Shown here: positions 25,095 to 34,345 of the stretch, piece by piece
How the letters are laid out: each line of letters opens with the position of its first letter
How positions within the stretch are numbered: the stretch's first letter is position 1
Translations under genes and position numbers: made by a program
Notes under the pieces: generated by a model
What the model saw: the letters and a program-made list of their open reading frames with translations, nothing else
What the model was told of the DNA's origin: nothing
Databases searched by the model: none
Assembly (NCBI GenBank): GCA_015064665.1
Contig: SVRU01000003.1
Location: 1-57,699 of the forward strand
Reading direction: 5' to 3'
Source: Oscillospiraceae bacterium
GTDB taxonomy: Bacteria > Bacillota_A > Clostridia > Oscillospirales > CAG-272
Length of the DNA stretch: 57,699 bases

Positions 25095-25357
25095 TTAAAT
25101 ATTTTTCCAAAATGCTTTCGTTGCATTTTATTATCTCTGTAAAACACACCACTTATGTCACCTGTAATCAGTATTTTACCTGTATCCTGTCTCAATTCCT
25201 GTATTTTCAGTGAACTTCCCTCAATTTCTATTCTTCCCGAATTTGACTCTAATTCAAGGTAGTCGTCATTAAAGCATTCTACATTTATAATCCCGTCAAT
25301 TACAAGCTTTTTACGGTCTTCAAGTACAAGTGTTTGCTTGTTATCACATACTTCCAT
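25091..25357 (-). CDS. yabP: YabP family sporulation protein
   Basis: 88 residues from the ATG at 25355-25357, which has TTGGAGGAAAT directly before it; the longer frame to 25399 crosses a hairpin and is not used. LVLEDRKKLVIDGIINVECFND, then repeated beta strands with IEIEGSSLKIQEL and ILITGDISGVFY, fit the YabP/YqfC family of sporulation proteins. The role is mother-cell, cortex related, biochemical function unknown. It overlaps yabQ and is separated from rqcP by a terminator-like hairpin. Confidence 0.85.
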   Translation of the reverse strand: MEVCDNKQTLVLEDRKKLVIDGIINVECFNDDYLELESNSGRIEIEGSSLKIQELRQDTGKILITGDISGVFYRDNKMQRKHFGKIFK

Positions 25358-25370
25358 ATTTCCTCCAAAA

Positions 25371-25414
25371 ACAAAAAAACAACGCATATTCTTACTCAAA
25401 GAATATGCGTTGTT
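25371..25414 (-). terminator. Terminator-like hairpin directly before yabP
   Basis: A perfect 14-base stem (AACAACGCATATTC / GAATATGCGTTGTT, 25378-25391 and 25401-25414) with a nine-base loop. On the minus strand it is followed by a T-rich run down to about 25371. It starts just after the rqcP stop and ends only 14 bases before the yabP start codon, so it can end the HU-rqcP transcript but leaves almost no room for a separate yabP promoter. Confidence 0.8.
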
Positions 25415-25422
25415 CTTTTTCG

Positions 25423-25677
25423 TTATGCATCGGTTTCAGAGATTACCTCGTACATGCCCGACGATTCTGACTTTTTCGTCGTTTCCCGAATATCGAGAAC
25501 CTTAACCGTTACCTTTTTCTGTCCGAAAAGAACGGTTATTTCATCACCAAGCTTTACGTCGTAGGATGCCTTAGCAAGTTTTCCGTTTACAGAAATTCTG
25601 AAGGAATCACACGCTTCGTTTGCAACCGTACGTCTTTTAATAAGTCTGGAAACCTTTAAATATTTATCGAGGCGCAT
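25423..25677 (-). CDS. rqcP: S4-domain RNA-binding protein RqcP (YabO)
   Basis: 84 residues, almost entirely one S4 RNA-binding domain ([43 protein letters not shown]). RqcP stabilizes P-tRNA on stalled 50S subunits so that RqcH can add alanine tails in bacterial ribosome quality control. Position directly after HU and before yabP matches the conserved clostridial order. It starts five bases after the HU stop with no clear ribosome site, suggesting translational coupling. Confidence 0.9.
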   Translation of the reverse strand: MRLDKYLKVSRLIKRRTVANEACDSFRISVNGKLAKASYDVKLGDEITVLFGQKKVTVKVLDIRETTKKSESSGMYEVISETDA

Positions 25678-25682
25678 TAAAA

Positions 25683-25958
25683 TTAAGCGTTAACTTCGTC
25701 TTTAAGTACCTTCGATGCAGAGAAAACAGCCTTCTTGGAAGCTGCAATCTTGATAGTTTCGCCGGTCTTAGGATTACGTCCTTCTCTTTCTGCGGTAGCC
25801 TTAACCTCAAACGTACCGAAGCCGATAAGCTGAACCTTGTCGCCATCCTTAAGTGCTGAAACTATAGCATTAATCGTAGCATTTACAACTGCATCTACGT
25901 CCTTCTTGGTAAGACCGGTTTCTGCAGCAACTACATCAACGAGATTTGTCTTGTTCAT
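25683..25958 (-). CDS. hup: HU-family DNA-binding protein
   Basis: 91 residues, the full length of [31 protein letters not shown], and the DNA-contacting beta arm [10 protein letters not shown] are standard. It compacts and bends DNA non-specifically as a dimer. Codons are strongly optimal, as expected for an abundant protein, and a sigma-A promoter is at 25994-26022. Confidence 0.97.
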   Translation of the reverse strand: MNKTNLVDVVAAETGLTKKDVDAVVNATINAIVSALKDGDKVQLIGFGTFEVKATAEREGRNPKTGETIKIAASKKAVFSASKVLKDEVNA

Positions 25959-25993
25959 AGGTTTAAAATTCCTTTCAATTTAAAGTTACTTAT

Positions 25994-26022
25994 ATTATAA
26001 CAATATTTTCCTATAATTGCAA
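25994..26022 (-). promoter_or_regulatory. Promoter of the HU-rqcP unit
   Basis: On the minus strand TTGCAA (26022-26017) and TATAAT (25999-25994) with a 17-base spacer, about 36 bases before the HU ATG. Confidence 0.7.
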
Positions 26023-26085
26023 TACTTATTATTGTATTTTTATGCCCTACATATACAATTTCGTCCTTATAAATAACTGTAATTG

Positions 26086-27657
26086 TCAAATTTTGTATAT
26101 TTTGCCGATTTTCAAATATCCTTTTATATATTTTAAATTAAATACAGACTGTAAGAGAATATATATAAGAGCAAAAACTATAAGTTCAATCATATAAGTA
26201 TAAATGTTTTCCAAATAAATAAAGCCTCTTACAACGGAACAAGCAACCAAAGCGACAAAAGATATTACGGTATTTAATGAAAGAAACGAAAAATATTTAA
26301 TTGTGACCCTAATATGTTTATATAAACAAATAGATGAGATAACAAGACTTATAAAATAAGAAACCGCCGTGCCTATCGGCGCGCCTAAAATACCAAAGTC
26401 TTCCGTACCTATAAGAACATAGCTTACAACAAGTTTAACTATTGAGCCTATCAATAGAGAAACAAGAGGAACATTACGGCTTCCCGTTCCCTCAAGCGAA
26501 GTATTCACTACACCAAGCAGTGACATAAACAAAACACCAACGGATAAACAAGACAACATAGACGCTGCCATAACGGCGCTTGAATCGTCAAATAAAATGA
26601 TTAATATCTCTTTCGCGCGAAACATAAAAAGAACCGTAGCCGGAACGGCAATTATGCAGGTTGCTTTTACTGTGCAATTGATTCTTTCTGTAAGCAATAT
26701 AGGGTCGGTTTTAATTTCGGGTTTTGATATAACGGGAAGCAGAACGGTTGAAATAGGCGCTATAAGCGTTGCAACTAAATTCAGCATAGGTATAACAAGA
26801 GTTGTATAATTACCGTATATAATACCCGATTGCAGCTCTGAAAAACCAACGCTGTTTAATCGATTCATAATGAGTCCGAGATCAATTATGCCGCTTAAAC
26901 TTCCAATTGTACTGGTCAGTGTAAGGGGAATTGCAATGACAAATATTTTCTTCGCAATTTTCAAATCTAATCCTATATATTTTCTTTTCTGCCTCATATT
27001 ATAATGCTCTTCCAGTCTTTTTTTACACACAAACAAATACACAAATCCTAAAAGCGAGCCAATTGTAGTTCCAAGAACGGTGAAAGCCGCAATAACAGGC
27101 AATTCAAAACCGCATCTTGAAGAAATAAAAGCCAATAACAAACCGAACACGAGCCTTGCAATACCGGATATAGCCTCTGAAACGGCAATGTGAGCAAAGG
27201 TAAGCTTGCCTGCAAAATAGCCTCTTATAACGCCCTGCGAACATGTAAAGGCAACAGATGGCGCAATAGCAAGCATTGCAAATGCCGCCTTACTGTTTCC
27301 TATTATATCCGAGATAGTAAATGACAGAAATAAAAACAATACGGTGATAATCGAGCCTATGACAGCAAAAAATAAAAATGACGTATTGTAAATCGCGTTT
27401 GCCCGCGAGATATCGCCTTCCCCATCCGCCTCGGACACGAGTATAGATATCGCCTTTGGAACACCTGCTGTACATATAATATAAAAGAAGGTATATACCG
27501 TATATGCGGAATTAAAATAACTCATTCCCTCGTCCGAGAGAATATAGGAAAGAGGTATTTTATAAAACAACCCCAATACTTTTACCATAAGTCCTGATAA
27601 CGTAAGTAAAACGGCGCCGCTTATCAGCTTTTTACCATAACTGTTTGTTTTTTGCAT
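26086..27657 (-). CDS. SpoVB/MurJ-like polysaccharide flippase (MOP superfamily)
   Basis: 523 residues with about 14 membrane segments across the whole length. The N-terminus GAVLLTLSGLMVKVLGLFYKIPLS and the block FNSAYTVYTFFYIICTAGVPKAISILVSE are characteristic of the SpoVB/YabM/YtgP (MurJ-like lipid II flippase) group. Next to HU-rqcP-yabPQ it takes the place of B. subtilis yabM in the same neighbourhood, so a role in cortex or cell wall precursor flipping is likely. ATG at 27655-27657 with TGAGG upstream, right behind the hemZ terminator, and with no obvious promoter of its own. Confidence 0.9.
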   Translation of the reverse strand: MQKTNSYGKKLISGAVLLTLSGLMVKVLGLFYKIPLSYILSDEGMSYFNSAYTVYTFFYIICTAGVPKAISILVSEADGEGDISRANAIYNTSFLFFAVIGSIITVLFLFLSFTISDIIGNSKAAFAMLAIAPSVAFTCSQGVIRGYFAGKLTFAHIAVSEAISGIARLVFGLLLAFISSRCGFELPVIAAFTVLGTTIGSLLGFVYLFVCKKRLEEHYNMRQKRKYIGLDLKIAKKIFVIAIPLTLTSTIGSLSGIIDLGLIMNRLNSVGFSELQSGIIYGNYTTLVIPMLNLVATLIAPISTVLLPVISKPEIKTDPILLTERINCTVKATCIIAVPATVLFMFRAKEILIILFDDSSAVMAASMLSCLSVGVLFMSLLGVVNTSLEGTGSRNVPLVSLLIGSIVKLVVSYVLIGTEDFGILGAPIGTAVSYFISLVISSICLYKHIRVTIKYFSFLSLNTVISFVALVACSVVRGFIYLENIYTYMIELIVFALIYILLQSVFNLKYIKGYLKIGKIYKI

Positions 27658-27671
27658 CTTAATAACCTCAT

Positions 27672-27706
27672 AAAAAAATTCGCTAACATAATATATTAGC
27701 GAATTT
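27672..27706 (-). terminator. Terminator after hemZ
   Basis: An 11-base stem (AAATTCGCTAA / TTAGCGAATTT, 27676-27686 and 27696-27706) followed on the minus strand by seven T. It ends the recJ-rel-dtd-hemZ transcript and stands 14 bases before the flippase start codon. Confidence 0.85.
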
Positions 27707-27747
27707 AAAAATTTATTATATTTGATTTTGGTTTACAATTGAGGCTA

Positions 27748-29280
27748 TCAATCATCAGAATTTTCTGAAAAGTCACTTATACCGTAAAAATCAAAGATTT
27801 GTTTTTTAACGTTTTTAGGATCCTGACCGTTTCTTTTCATTTCAGCATATCTAAGATATTCGTAAGGATATTTCGGATTGAAAATACGGGAAATTCTGGA
27901 GCCTCCGTCCTCAGTCTTCCTGTACTCAACGAGCTTTGTTACCGCGCCTGCGCCAACGGCAAAAATAGAATGAATTTCTTCCATCATAAGAACATTATAA
28001 TAACCCTCGTGTCCTTCTATGGAAAAGCCGACGTTTTCAAGATTGCTTACCGTATTTTTTTGCCTATACATATAATACGGCTTATATCCTGCGTATTTGG
28101 TTTTTAATTGTGAATAAGATACACCCTTCGTTGCATCAGTAACGTTTATTGAATATATTCCGGAATTCTTCTTTAAAGCGTCGGAAGCTTTTTTGACACA
28201 AAACGTGTGAACGGTTATATTGGTGGGCGCAAGATCAATTACTTTATCGATGCTCTCTGAAAAGCTCTTGAAATCCTCGTTCGGAAGACCGGCAATAAGA
28301 TCAACGTTAATATCTCTTATTCCGCTTTTCTTTGCAATATCATACGCCCTGTAAAAATCCTCCACGGTATGCCTGCGGCCTATATCCTTTAATATTTCGT
28401 CGTTCATAGTCTGTGGATTTACACTTATTCTTGTAACGCCGTATTCCTTGGCAACTTTAAGCTTTTCTTCTGTTATCGTATCGGGTCTTCCTGCTTCGAG
28501 AGTAAACTCTATAAGTCCGTTTACGTCTATATTCTCACGTATCTTAGCGAGAAGCTTTTCAAGCTGTACGGCAGAAAGCGTCGTAGGCGTTCCGCCGCCA
28601 ATGTAAATTGTGATAATACGCGTGCCGATTTTGTTTATTACTTCAAACGTTTCCTCAAGCTCTTCTATCAAGGCATCAAGGTATTCGTCAATGAGGGATA
28701 ACAGTCTCGGTGTCGTATATGATACAAAGCTACAGTAGGAGCATCTCGATGGACAAAACGGTATTGATATATATAGCGAAGCCGTATTTCGCGGAATTTT
28801 CTTCAACAACTTTAGCTCACTCGATGCAACGGAAACCGCAAGGGCAGCCTTCTGAGGATTTAAGAAATATTCATCCCTCATTATACGCTTTGATTTTATA
28901 ATTCCTTTTCCGTTCTGTAAAAGAGTTCCCGCAACCTTTGCAGGTCTTATACCTGTCAGAATGCCCCATGGCGGAATATGACCGAGAAGCTCCTTTCCTG
29001 CTGCGAACATAGCCCGTCCGACAGCTATACATTCGTGAGTTGCAAACGCAATCTCAAGGTCCAGCGAAACAGTTTCGGTAGCCTCACATACTCTGTCGTT
29101 TAAACCGATAGAAACGTATGCCGTTACAGAATTATCGCGGTCTGAATACACGTGCACCTTAACTTCGGGAATATCTTCGCCGCGCACTTCATTTATACCA
29201 AAGGTTGAGCCGGGGAAAAAAATCATACAGAGGGTTTGAACATAATATTTATTTATGTTTCCATCTATATGGAGAATCAT
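27748..29280 (-). CDS. hemZ: Coproporphyrinogen dehydrogenase-like radical SAM enzyme HemZ
   Basis: 510 residues. A HemZ-specific N-terminal region (about 1-160, with PPWGILTGIRPAK) precedes a radical SAM/HemW-like domain; the cluster cysteines are C176, C180 and C183 in FCPSRCSYC. YIGGGTPTTL and VNPQTMND are further radical SAM blocks. HemZ is annotated as an oxygen-independent coproporphyrinogen oxidase, although many anaerobes with it lack a heme pathway, so the substrate is uncertain. Its ATG overlaps the dtd stop by four bases. Confidence 0.88.
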   Translation of the reverse strand: MILHIDGNINKYYVQTLCMIFFPGSTFGINEVRGEDIPEVKVHVYSDRDNSVTAYVSIGLNDRVCEATETVSLDLEIAFATHECIAVGRAMFAAGKELLGHIPPWGILTGIRPAKVAGTLLQNGKGIIKSKRIMRDEYFLNPQKAALAVSVASSELKLLKKIPRNTASLYISIPFCPSRCSYCSFVSYTTPRLLSLIDEYLDALIEELEETFEVINKIGTRIITIYIGGGTPTTLSAVQLEKLLAKIRENIDVNGLIEFTLEAGRPDTITEEKLKVAKEYGVTRISVNPQTMNDEILKDIGRRHTVEDFYRAYDIAKKSGIRDINVDLIAGLPNEDFKSFSESIDKVIDLAPTNITVHTFCVKKASDALKKNSGIYSINVTDATKGVSYSQLKTKYAGYKPYYMYRQKNTVSNLENVGFSIEGHEGYYNVLMMEEIHSIFAVGAGAVTKLVEYRKTEDGGSRISRIFNPKYPYEYLRYAEMKRNGQDPKNVKKQIFDFYGISDFSENSDD

Positions 29281-29738
29281 TTTTTGCCTCCCTTTAAGAC
29301 GTTGGAATTCATTACTATAGTAACGGGCCCGTCAGTTGACATCTCCGTCCGCATATCAGCTCCGAATTTACCCGTAGCAGTTTTTTTAACCTTAGCCGAA
29401 ACGAGCTTGACAAAATACTCATACAGCTCGTTTGCAAGAGCGGGGGCAGCAGCCGAAAAGTAATCGGGACGGTTTCCATGCGAATAATTGGCGCTTAAAG
29501 TAAAATTTGAAACAACAATAATTTCGCCGTCAATATCCATCACCGACAGGTTCATTTTATCATTTTCGTCACAGAAAATACGAAGCTTTGATATTTTCTC
29601 GCTAAGAAGCTCTGCATCAAGCTTCTCATCGTTTTGTTCAACACCGAGCAAAATATAAAGTCCCTTGCCAACGCTGCCGGATAATACACCGTCAGCATAT
29701 ACCGTTGCATTATTTATTCTTTGCAATACAGCAATCAT
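29277..29738 (-). CDS. dtd: D-aminoacyl-tRNA deacylase
   Basis: 153 residues, normal for DTD. It removes D-amino acids (and glycine from tRNA-Ala) from tRNA. The Gly-cisPro motif is in STDGPVTI near the C-terminus, and RPDYFSAA is conserved. The other motif, usually SQFTL, reads SNFTL (residues 77-81), with Q78 changed to N. It lies 17 bases after rel and overlaps hemZ. Confidence 0.93.
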   Translation of the reverse strand: MIAVLQRINNATVYADGVLSGSVGKGLYILLGVEQNDEKLDAELLSEKISKLRIFCDENDKMNLSVMDIDGEIIVVSNFTLSANYSHGNRPDYFSAAAPALANELYEYFVKLVSAKVKKTATGKFGADMRTEMSTDGPVTIVMNSNVLKGGKK

Positions 29739-29755
29739 TTTAGTAAAATCCTTTT

Positions 29756-31972
29756 TTAGTTTGTAAAGCCACGTGTAACCGATATAACCGAAGAAATAGA
29801 ACGAAGCTTTGATACGATCGATGAATAATGTGAGGTATTTTTACATCCTATTAAGAGATTAATAACAACCTCACCGCTTTTAAGCGCTTGCGTATTGATC
29901 TGGGATATAGAAACCTTCATATCAGCTAAAGCAAGCGAAATAGCCGCAATAACGCCTATTCCATCCTCAGCCTTTATTTGAAGCATCGCCTCATAGGTTT
30001 CACCGGAAGATGACGAACAGCTCTGTTTTTCCCATTCCGCAACGACCCAGCGTGAGATATTGTCCTCTACCCGTCTTGAAGATATGACGTTCGGGCAATC
30101 GGCTTTGTGTATAGATACGCCAAATCCGCGCGTAACGAAACCAACGATTTTGTCACCAGGCAAAGGATTACAGCATTTGGCAAATTTTACGTGACATCCT
30201 GACTCGCCGTCAATAACGACTCCGCCGTGCTTATGGCTATGCCGTGTCGGCTGAGCCATTTTGATTTTTGAGATCTCGTCTTCCGCAGATGCCGTTTTTT
30301 CTTCGTCAACGTTAAGTTTGTCAAGCTCCTCCTTGATTTTCGGCATAAAACGCTGTAAAGATATTCCGCCGAATCCAAGAGTATTATAAAAGTCGTCAGC
30401 GTTGTTTATGCCGACTCGTCTTGCAATCTGCGCAACAATTTCATCAAGTTCGGATTCCGAACATGCTTTCCCGTATCTTTTAACTTCCCTTTCAACCTCG
30501 GCTTTGCCGACGACGATATTTTCTGCACGACGCTCTTTCTTAAACCACTGTCTGATTTTGCTCCTGGCTTCACCTGTTTTTACGATTTTAAGCCAATCGC
30601 GACTTGGTCCCTTTGAAGACTGCGAAGTGATTATCTCGATAATATCACCGTTCTGAGGAACCTTGTCAATTGGAACGATTACTCCGTTCACCTTTGCTCC
30701 CATCATTTTATTTCCGACAGCAGAGTGAATAGCATATGCAAAATCTATTACCGTTGAGCCAAGCGGCAATGAAATAACATCGCCCTTAGGAGTGAAAACG
30801 AATGTTTCGTCGTGGAAAATATCGGTTTTAAATGAGCGCATAAACTCGTCGGGATCTCTGGTATTCTCATCCGATTCGAGAATCTTGGCAATCCATCGGA
30901 GCTTCTCGTCCATATTGGTATCCGAATGCTCTCCGCTCTTATATTTCCAATGCGCTGCAATACCGTATTCAGCTTCCTCATGCATTTGACGTGTTCTGAT
31001 CTGAACCTCAAAAGGAATTCCGCTTCTGCCTATAACCGTCGTATGAAGCGAACGGTAAAGGTTGGGTTTAGGTGTCGAAATATAGTCCTTAAATCTTCCG
31101 GGAACGGATTTAAAAAGCTCGTGAACAAGACCGAGCGATGTATAACACTCAAGCTCAGTATTCACTATAATCCTGACAGCGTAAAAATCGTATATCTCAT
31201 CAAACTCCTTGTTTTGAGCATACATCTTTCTGTAAAGACTGTAAACCGATTTTACTCTGCCTTCAAGTGAAAAGTTAATATGATTTTCAACAAGCTTATC
31301 AAATATTATCTGTTTTGCATCCTCTATAAATCCGATATTTAAGCCGTACTTTTTGTCAATAGCCTCGTTTACCTCATCATATCCTACTCTGTCAAGATAA
31401 TAAAGACTTATATTTTCAAGCTCATGCTTAATTTTCTGAATACCGAGTCTGTGAGCGAGAGGCGCATAAATATACATCGTTTCAAGTGCAATTGCTCTCT
31501 GACGGTCCTCTTTTTTGGCAGCAAGAGTTCTCATATTATGAAGTCTGTCGCAAAGCTTAATGAAAATAACTCGAATATCACGGTTCATAGCAAGAAGCAT
31601 TTTTCGAATATTTTCTATATGGGCTTCTTCTTTATCGGCAACCTGAACCTGAATAATTTTGGTTAAGCCGTCAACGAGCATGGCAACTTCAGAGCCGAAC
31701 ATCTTTGATAAAATATCAAGATTTGTTTTATCTGCACAGTCCTCAACGGTATCATGAAGAAGAGCCGCGCATATCGAATCGGTATCAAGTCCAAGCTCGG
31801 CAACGATTATTGCCACCGCTACGGGATGGCTTATGTAAGGCTCGCCGCTTAACCTGAACTGACCGGCATGAAGCTCAGCAGAATATTCAAAAGCCCGTTT
31901 AATTTTATCTATGTTATAGCTTTTTTCGTTTTTTCCTATGATGTCCAGTAATGGTTGTAATTCTTTATACAT
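29756..31972 (-). CDS. relA: Bifunctional (p)ppGpp synthetase/hydrolase Rel
   Basis: 738 residues in the full RSH layout: HD hydrolase (about 30-180, with SHPVAVA and LLHDTVEDC), a synthetase domain (about 230-345, VYSLYRKMYAQ, EIYDFYAVRI, YRSLHTTV), TGS (about 385-445, FVFTPKGDVISLP), helical/zinc-finger region with paired cysteines (KCCNPLPGD) and a C-terminal ACT domain (about 660-735). Both catalytic domains look intact, so it makes and degrades (p)ppGpp in the stringent response. It is 23 bases after recJ; this recJ-rel-dtd order is typical of Firmicutes, although apt, often between recJ and rel, is absent. Confidence 0.95.
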   Translation of the reverse strand: MYKELQPLLDIIGKNEKSYNIDKIKRAFEYSAELHAGQFRLSGEPYISHPVAVAIIVAELGLDTDSICAALLHDTVEDCADKTNLDILSKMFGSEVAMLVDGLTKIIQVQVADKEEAHIENIRKMLLAMNRDIRVIFIKLCDRLHNMRTLAAKKEDRQRAIALETMYIYAPLAHRLGIQKIKHELENISLYYLDRVGYDEVNEAIDKKYGLNIGFIEDAKQIIFDKLVENHINFSLEGRVKSVYSLYRKMYAQNKEFDEIYDFYAVRIIVNTELECYTSLGLVHELFKSVPGRFKDYISTPKPNLYRSLHTTVIGRSGIPFEVQIRTRQMHEEAEYGIAAHWKYKSGEHSDTNMDEKLRWIAKILESDENTRDPDEFMRSFKTDIFHDETFVFTPKGDVISLPLGSTVIDFAYAIHSAVGNKMMGAKVNGVIVPIDKVPQNGDIIEIITSQSSKGPSRDWLKIVKTGEARSKIRQWFKKERRAENIVVGKAEVEREVKRYGKACSESELDEIVAQIARRVGINNADDFYNTLGFGGISLQRFMPKIKEELDKLNVDEEKTASAEDEISKIKMAQPTRHSHKHGGVVIDGESGCHVKFAKCCNPLPGDKIVGFVTRGFGVSIHKADCPNVISSRRVEDNISRWVVAEWEKQSCSSSSGETYEAMLQIKAEDGIGVIAAISLALADMKVSISQINTQALKSGEVVINLLIGCKNTSHYSSIVSKLRSISSVISVTRGFTN

Positions 31973-31995
31973 AAACGTATACCGTAAAATAATAA

Positions 31996-34179
31996 CTAAT
32001 CTTTCTTTTGTTGGTTTCTGAATCTTCTAAGCAAACCTGATTTTTCCAGATTTGTTTTTTGAGCATAACGAACCGTGAATCTATAATTCTCTTCCTTGAA
32101 TTCGTCGATACCCAATACGTTTAACTCCTGAAAAACCTTAATGATTATTTTCAGCTTAACGTAATTCATATCAACCGCATCAGGCCCTTTAGCAAGACGG
32201 ATCACAAGCTCTCTGTGAGAAAAGCTATCGACTCCGATACGGCTCGATGCCAAAATAAATCGATAAACGGCAACGAAATCCTCTCTTGACGGAAGAACGT
32301 TTTCGTCGGGCATGATGGGAGCTCCGTTCCAAATTTCAAGGAATCTCTCGCGCTCCTCTTGCGCAACGTCTGCTACGCCGACAGTCCTCTTTATATCCTT
32401 GACTATAAGCTGAACGCTCTTTCTGCCAAGCCATTCGTTTATATCAAGGTTAAAGAGAACGTCAACTTTATCGCCGGAATATACACAAAGCGACTCCGGT
32501 GAATTTGAAAAACACATTGCCGTAACCGAAGAAACACCGTCACTGAGAACTATCCTTGAGTGCTTTCCATCGCTTACTGGAATAATTTCGTTTACCCATA
32601 CTCCCCTCATAACGAAGGTGGGAATGGGGTTGCCTACACCGTATGGCTCAAGCTGCTGCAATTGCTGTGCAAAATACAAATTCAAGTCAGAAAAATCAAT
32701 GGTACAATCCCCCTCAATCGTAGGTATCATATCGACGTTCGAGAGATTAATTCTTGCATATTCATTAATTTTCTCTCTAAAAGCATTAAGCTCCGATCTT
32801 AAAACAGACAAGCCTGCCGCAAGCTCATGTCCGCCAAATTTAAGAAGATGAGGCTCGCAGTAACATAAAGCGTCAACAAGATTTAGTCCCTTAATACTTC
32901 TTCCCGACCCTTTTCCGACGTCATCGCCGCTAACGGTATCACCGTCGTTTCCTTCAAAAGAAACGAGTATGGAAGGTCTTGAATACTTTTCAGTAATACG
33001 AGATGAAACAATTCCGATAACTCCGTGATGCCAGCTATCAGCATCAAGAACGATTATAGGATTATTATCAAGGTCCATCTTTTCTATTTTTTCAAAGGCT
33101 TCCTTTATAATTTTATTTTCTTCATTCTGGCGCTCTTTATTGGCATTGCAAAGCTCTTCAGCTATTACGTGAGCAGATTCAAGGTCCTTTGATAAAAACA
33201 GCTCTACCGCCAGCGTAGCGCTTCTTATTCTTCCTGCGGCATTAATTCGCGGAGCAAGAGTATATCCCACGTATCCGGAGGTGATTTTTGAGCGTTTTTT
33301 TACTCTTTCATTTTTTTGAGAATCCTTGACGGATGAAGCCTCCATAAGAGCAACGATACCGGGTCTTTTGGTATTCTCTATCATTCTGAGTCCGTAACTT
33401 ACGATAATGCGGTTTTCACTTTTTATAGGCATTACGTCGGCTATCGTTCCAATGGCAACAAGGTCAGCATACTCCGAGAATATCTTGAGAGCAGCATCCT
33501 TTCTCGACTTTCCGCATACCTTTTCTTCATAAGCTGAAATAAGCTTAAAAACAACGCCTACTCCTGCAAGCTCCTTAAACGGATACCCGCAGTCATGTCG
33601 ATGCGGATTGACAACCGCACACGCGGCGGGTGTATCTGCATGACACTCGTGATGGTCTGTTATGACAAAATCAACGCCGATACTTTTTGCATGATCAACC
33701 TCTTCGTTTGCCGTTATACCCGTATCAACCGTAATAACAAGCTTTGTTCCATTTTCCTTTATCTGTTCAATTGCAGAGACGGAAACACCGTATCCCTCGC
33801 CTGCACGGTTAGGGATATAATAATCGATTATCGCGCCCTTCGACTGAAGATAGAGGTATAAAGTACAAACGGAGGTTACGCCGTCAACGTCGTAGTCACC
33901 GTAAACGGTGATTTTTTCTTTGTTTTCGATTGCAAGACGGATTCTTTCTATACCCTTATCCATATCCATCATTTTGAACGGATCGCAAAGCATCTCGCTC
34001 TCCATGCTGATAAAAGATTTTACTGAATCAACATCGTTATAACCGCGGCAATACAAAAGTTTCGCAATTATCGGATGAATATTCAATATTTTTGCAATTT
34101 TTGCAACATTCTGTTTAGAAATTGCATCATCGCAATCCTTAAGAATCCACTTCTTCTCCTTTACTGTTTTTGATTGCAT
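31996..34179 (-). CDS. recJ: Single-stranded-DNA-specific exonuclease RecJ
   Basis: 727 residues. DHH-family motifs: VYGDYDVDGVTS (motif I), TVDTGI (II), ITDHHECH (III DHH) and NPHRHDCGYPFKELAGVGV (IV). The DHHA1 domain contains VIGIVSSRI and GGHELAAGLS, and an OB-fold C-terminal part follows, with an extra tail of about 120 residues as in many Firmicutes. RecJ degrades 5' ends in recombination and mismatch repair. No clear ribosome site before the ATG; the leader from 34180 to 34335 holds hairpins. Confidence 0.94.
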   Translation of the reverse strand: MQSKTVKEKKWILKDCDDAISKQNVAKIAKILNIHPIIAKLLYCRGYNDVDSVKSFISMESEMLCDPFKMMDMDKGIERIRLAIENKEKITVYGDYDVDGVTSVCTLYLYLQSKGAIIDYYIPNRAGEGYGVSVSAIEQIKENGTKLVITVDTGITANEEVDHAKSIGVDFVITDHHECHADTPAACAVVNPHRHDCGYPFKELAGVGVVFKLISAYEEKVCGKSRKDAALKIFSEYADLVAIGTIADVMPIKSENRIIVSYGLRMIENTKRPGIVALMEASSVKDSQKNERVKKRSKITSGYVGYTLAPRINAAGRIRSATLAVELFLSKDLESAHVIAEELCNANKERQNEENKIIKEAFEKIEKMDLDNNPIIVLDADSWHHGVIGIVSSRITEKYSRPSILVSFEGNDGDTVSGDDVGKGSGRSIKGLNLVDALCYCEPHLLKFGGHELAAGLSVLRSELNAFREKINEYARINLSNVDMIPTIEGDCTIDFSDLNLYFAQQLQQLEPYGVGNPIPTFVMRGVWVNEIIPVSDGKHSRIVLSDGVSSVTAMCFSNSPESLCVYSGDKVDVLFNLDINEWLGRKSVQLIVKDIKRTVGVADVAQEERERFLEIWNGAPIMPDENVLPSREDFVAVYRFILASSRIGVDSFSHRELVIRLAKGPDAVDMNYVKLKIIIKVFQELNVLGIDEFKEENYRFTVRYAQKTNLEKSGLLRRFRNQQKKD

Positions 34180-34199
34180 AATATATAAAAACCATTAGT

Positions 34200-34214
34200 C
34201 GGGACAAAGTCCCG
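34200..34214 (-). other. Short perfect hairpin in the recJ leader
   Basis: CGGGAC-AAA-GTCCCG, a six-base stem with a three-base loop. On the minus strand five T lie eight bases after it, just before the recJ ATG. A longer-range pairing of GCAAGAG (34241-34247) with CTCTTGC (34303-34309) lies upstream. This may be a weak terminator or a structured 5' leader. Confidence 0.35.
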
Positions 34215-34321
34215 CCTTCCATATTTATTATCTACTTTAGGCAAGAGCGAATGATACGCAAAAACTCCGAATTTTTTAATTTTCAAATAGTTCTTTGCTT
34301 CTCTCTTGCGAGGTTAAATTG

Positions 34322-34345
34322 GGGCGGTCTAAATTTCACCCGCCC
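34322..34345 (-). terminator. Possible weak terminator at the end of the FAD oxidoreductase gene
   Basis: GGGCGG (34322-34327) pairs with CCGCCC (34340-34345) across the stop codon of the oxidoreductase gene. The following minus-strand sequence is only moderately T-rich, so termination is uncertain and read-through into recJ is possible. Confidence 0.35.

Noticed and set aside
34180..34335. Possible riboswitch or T-box in the recJ leader.
   Set aside because: Two hairpins are visible but no known aptamer core could be recognised.
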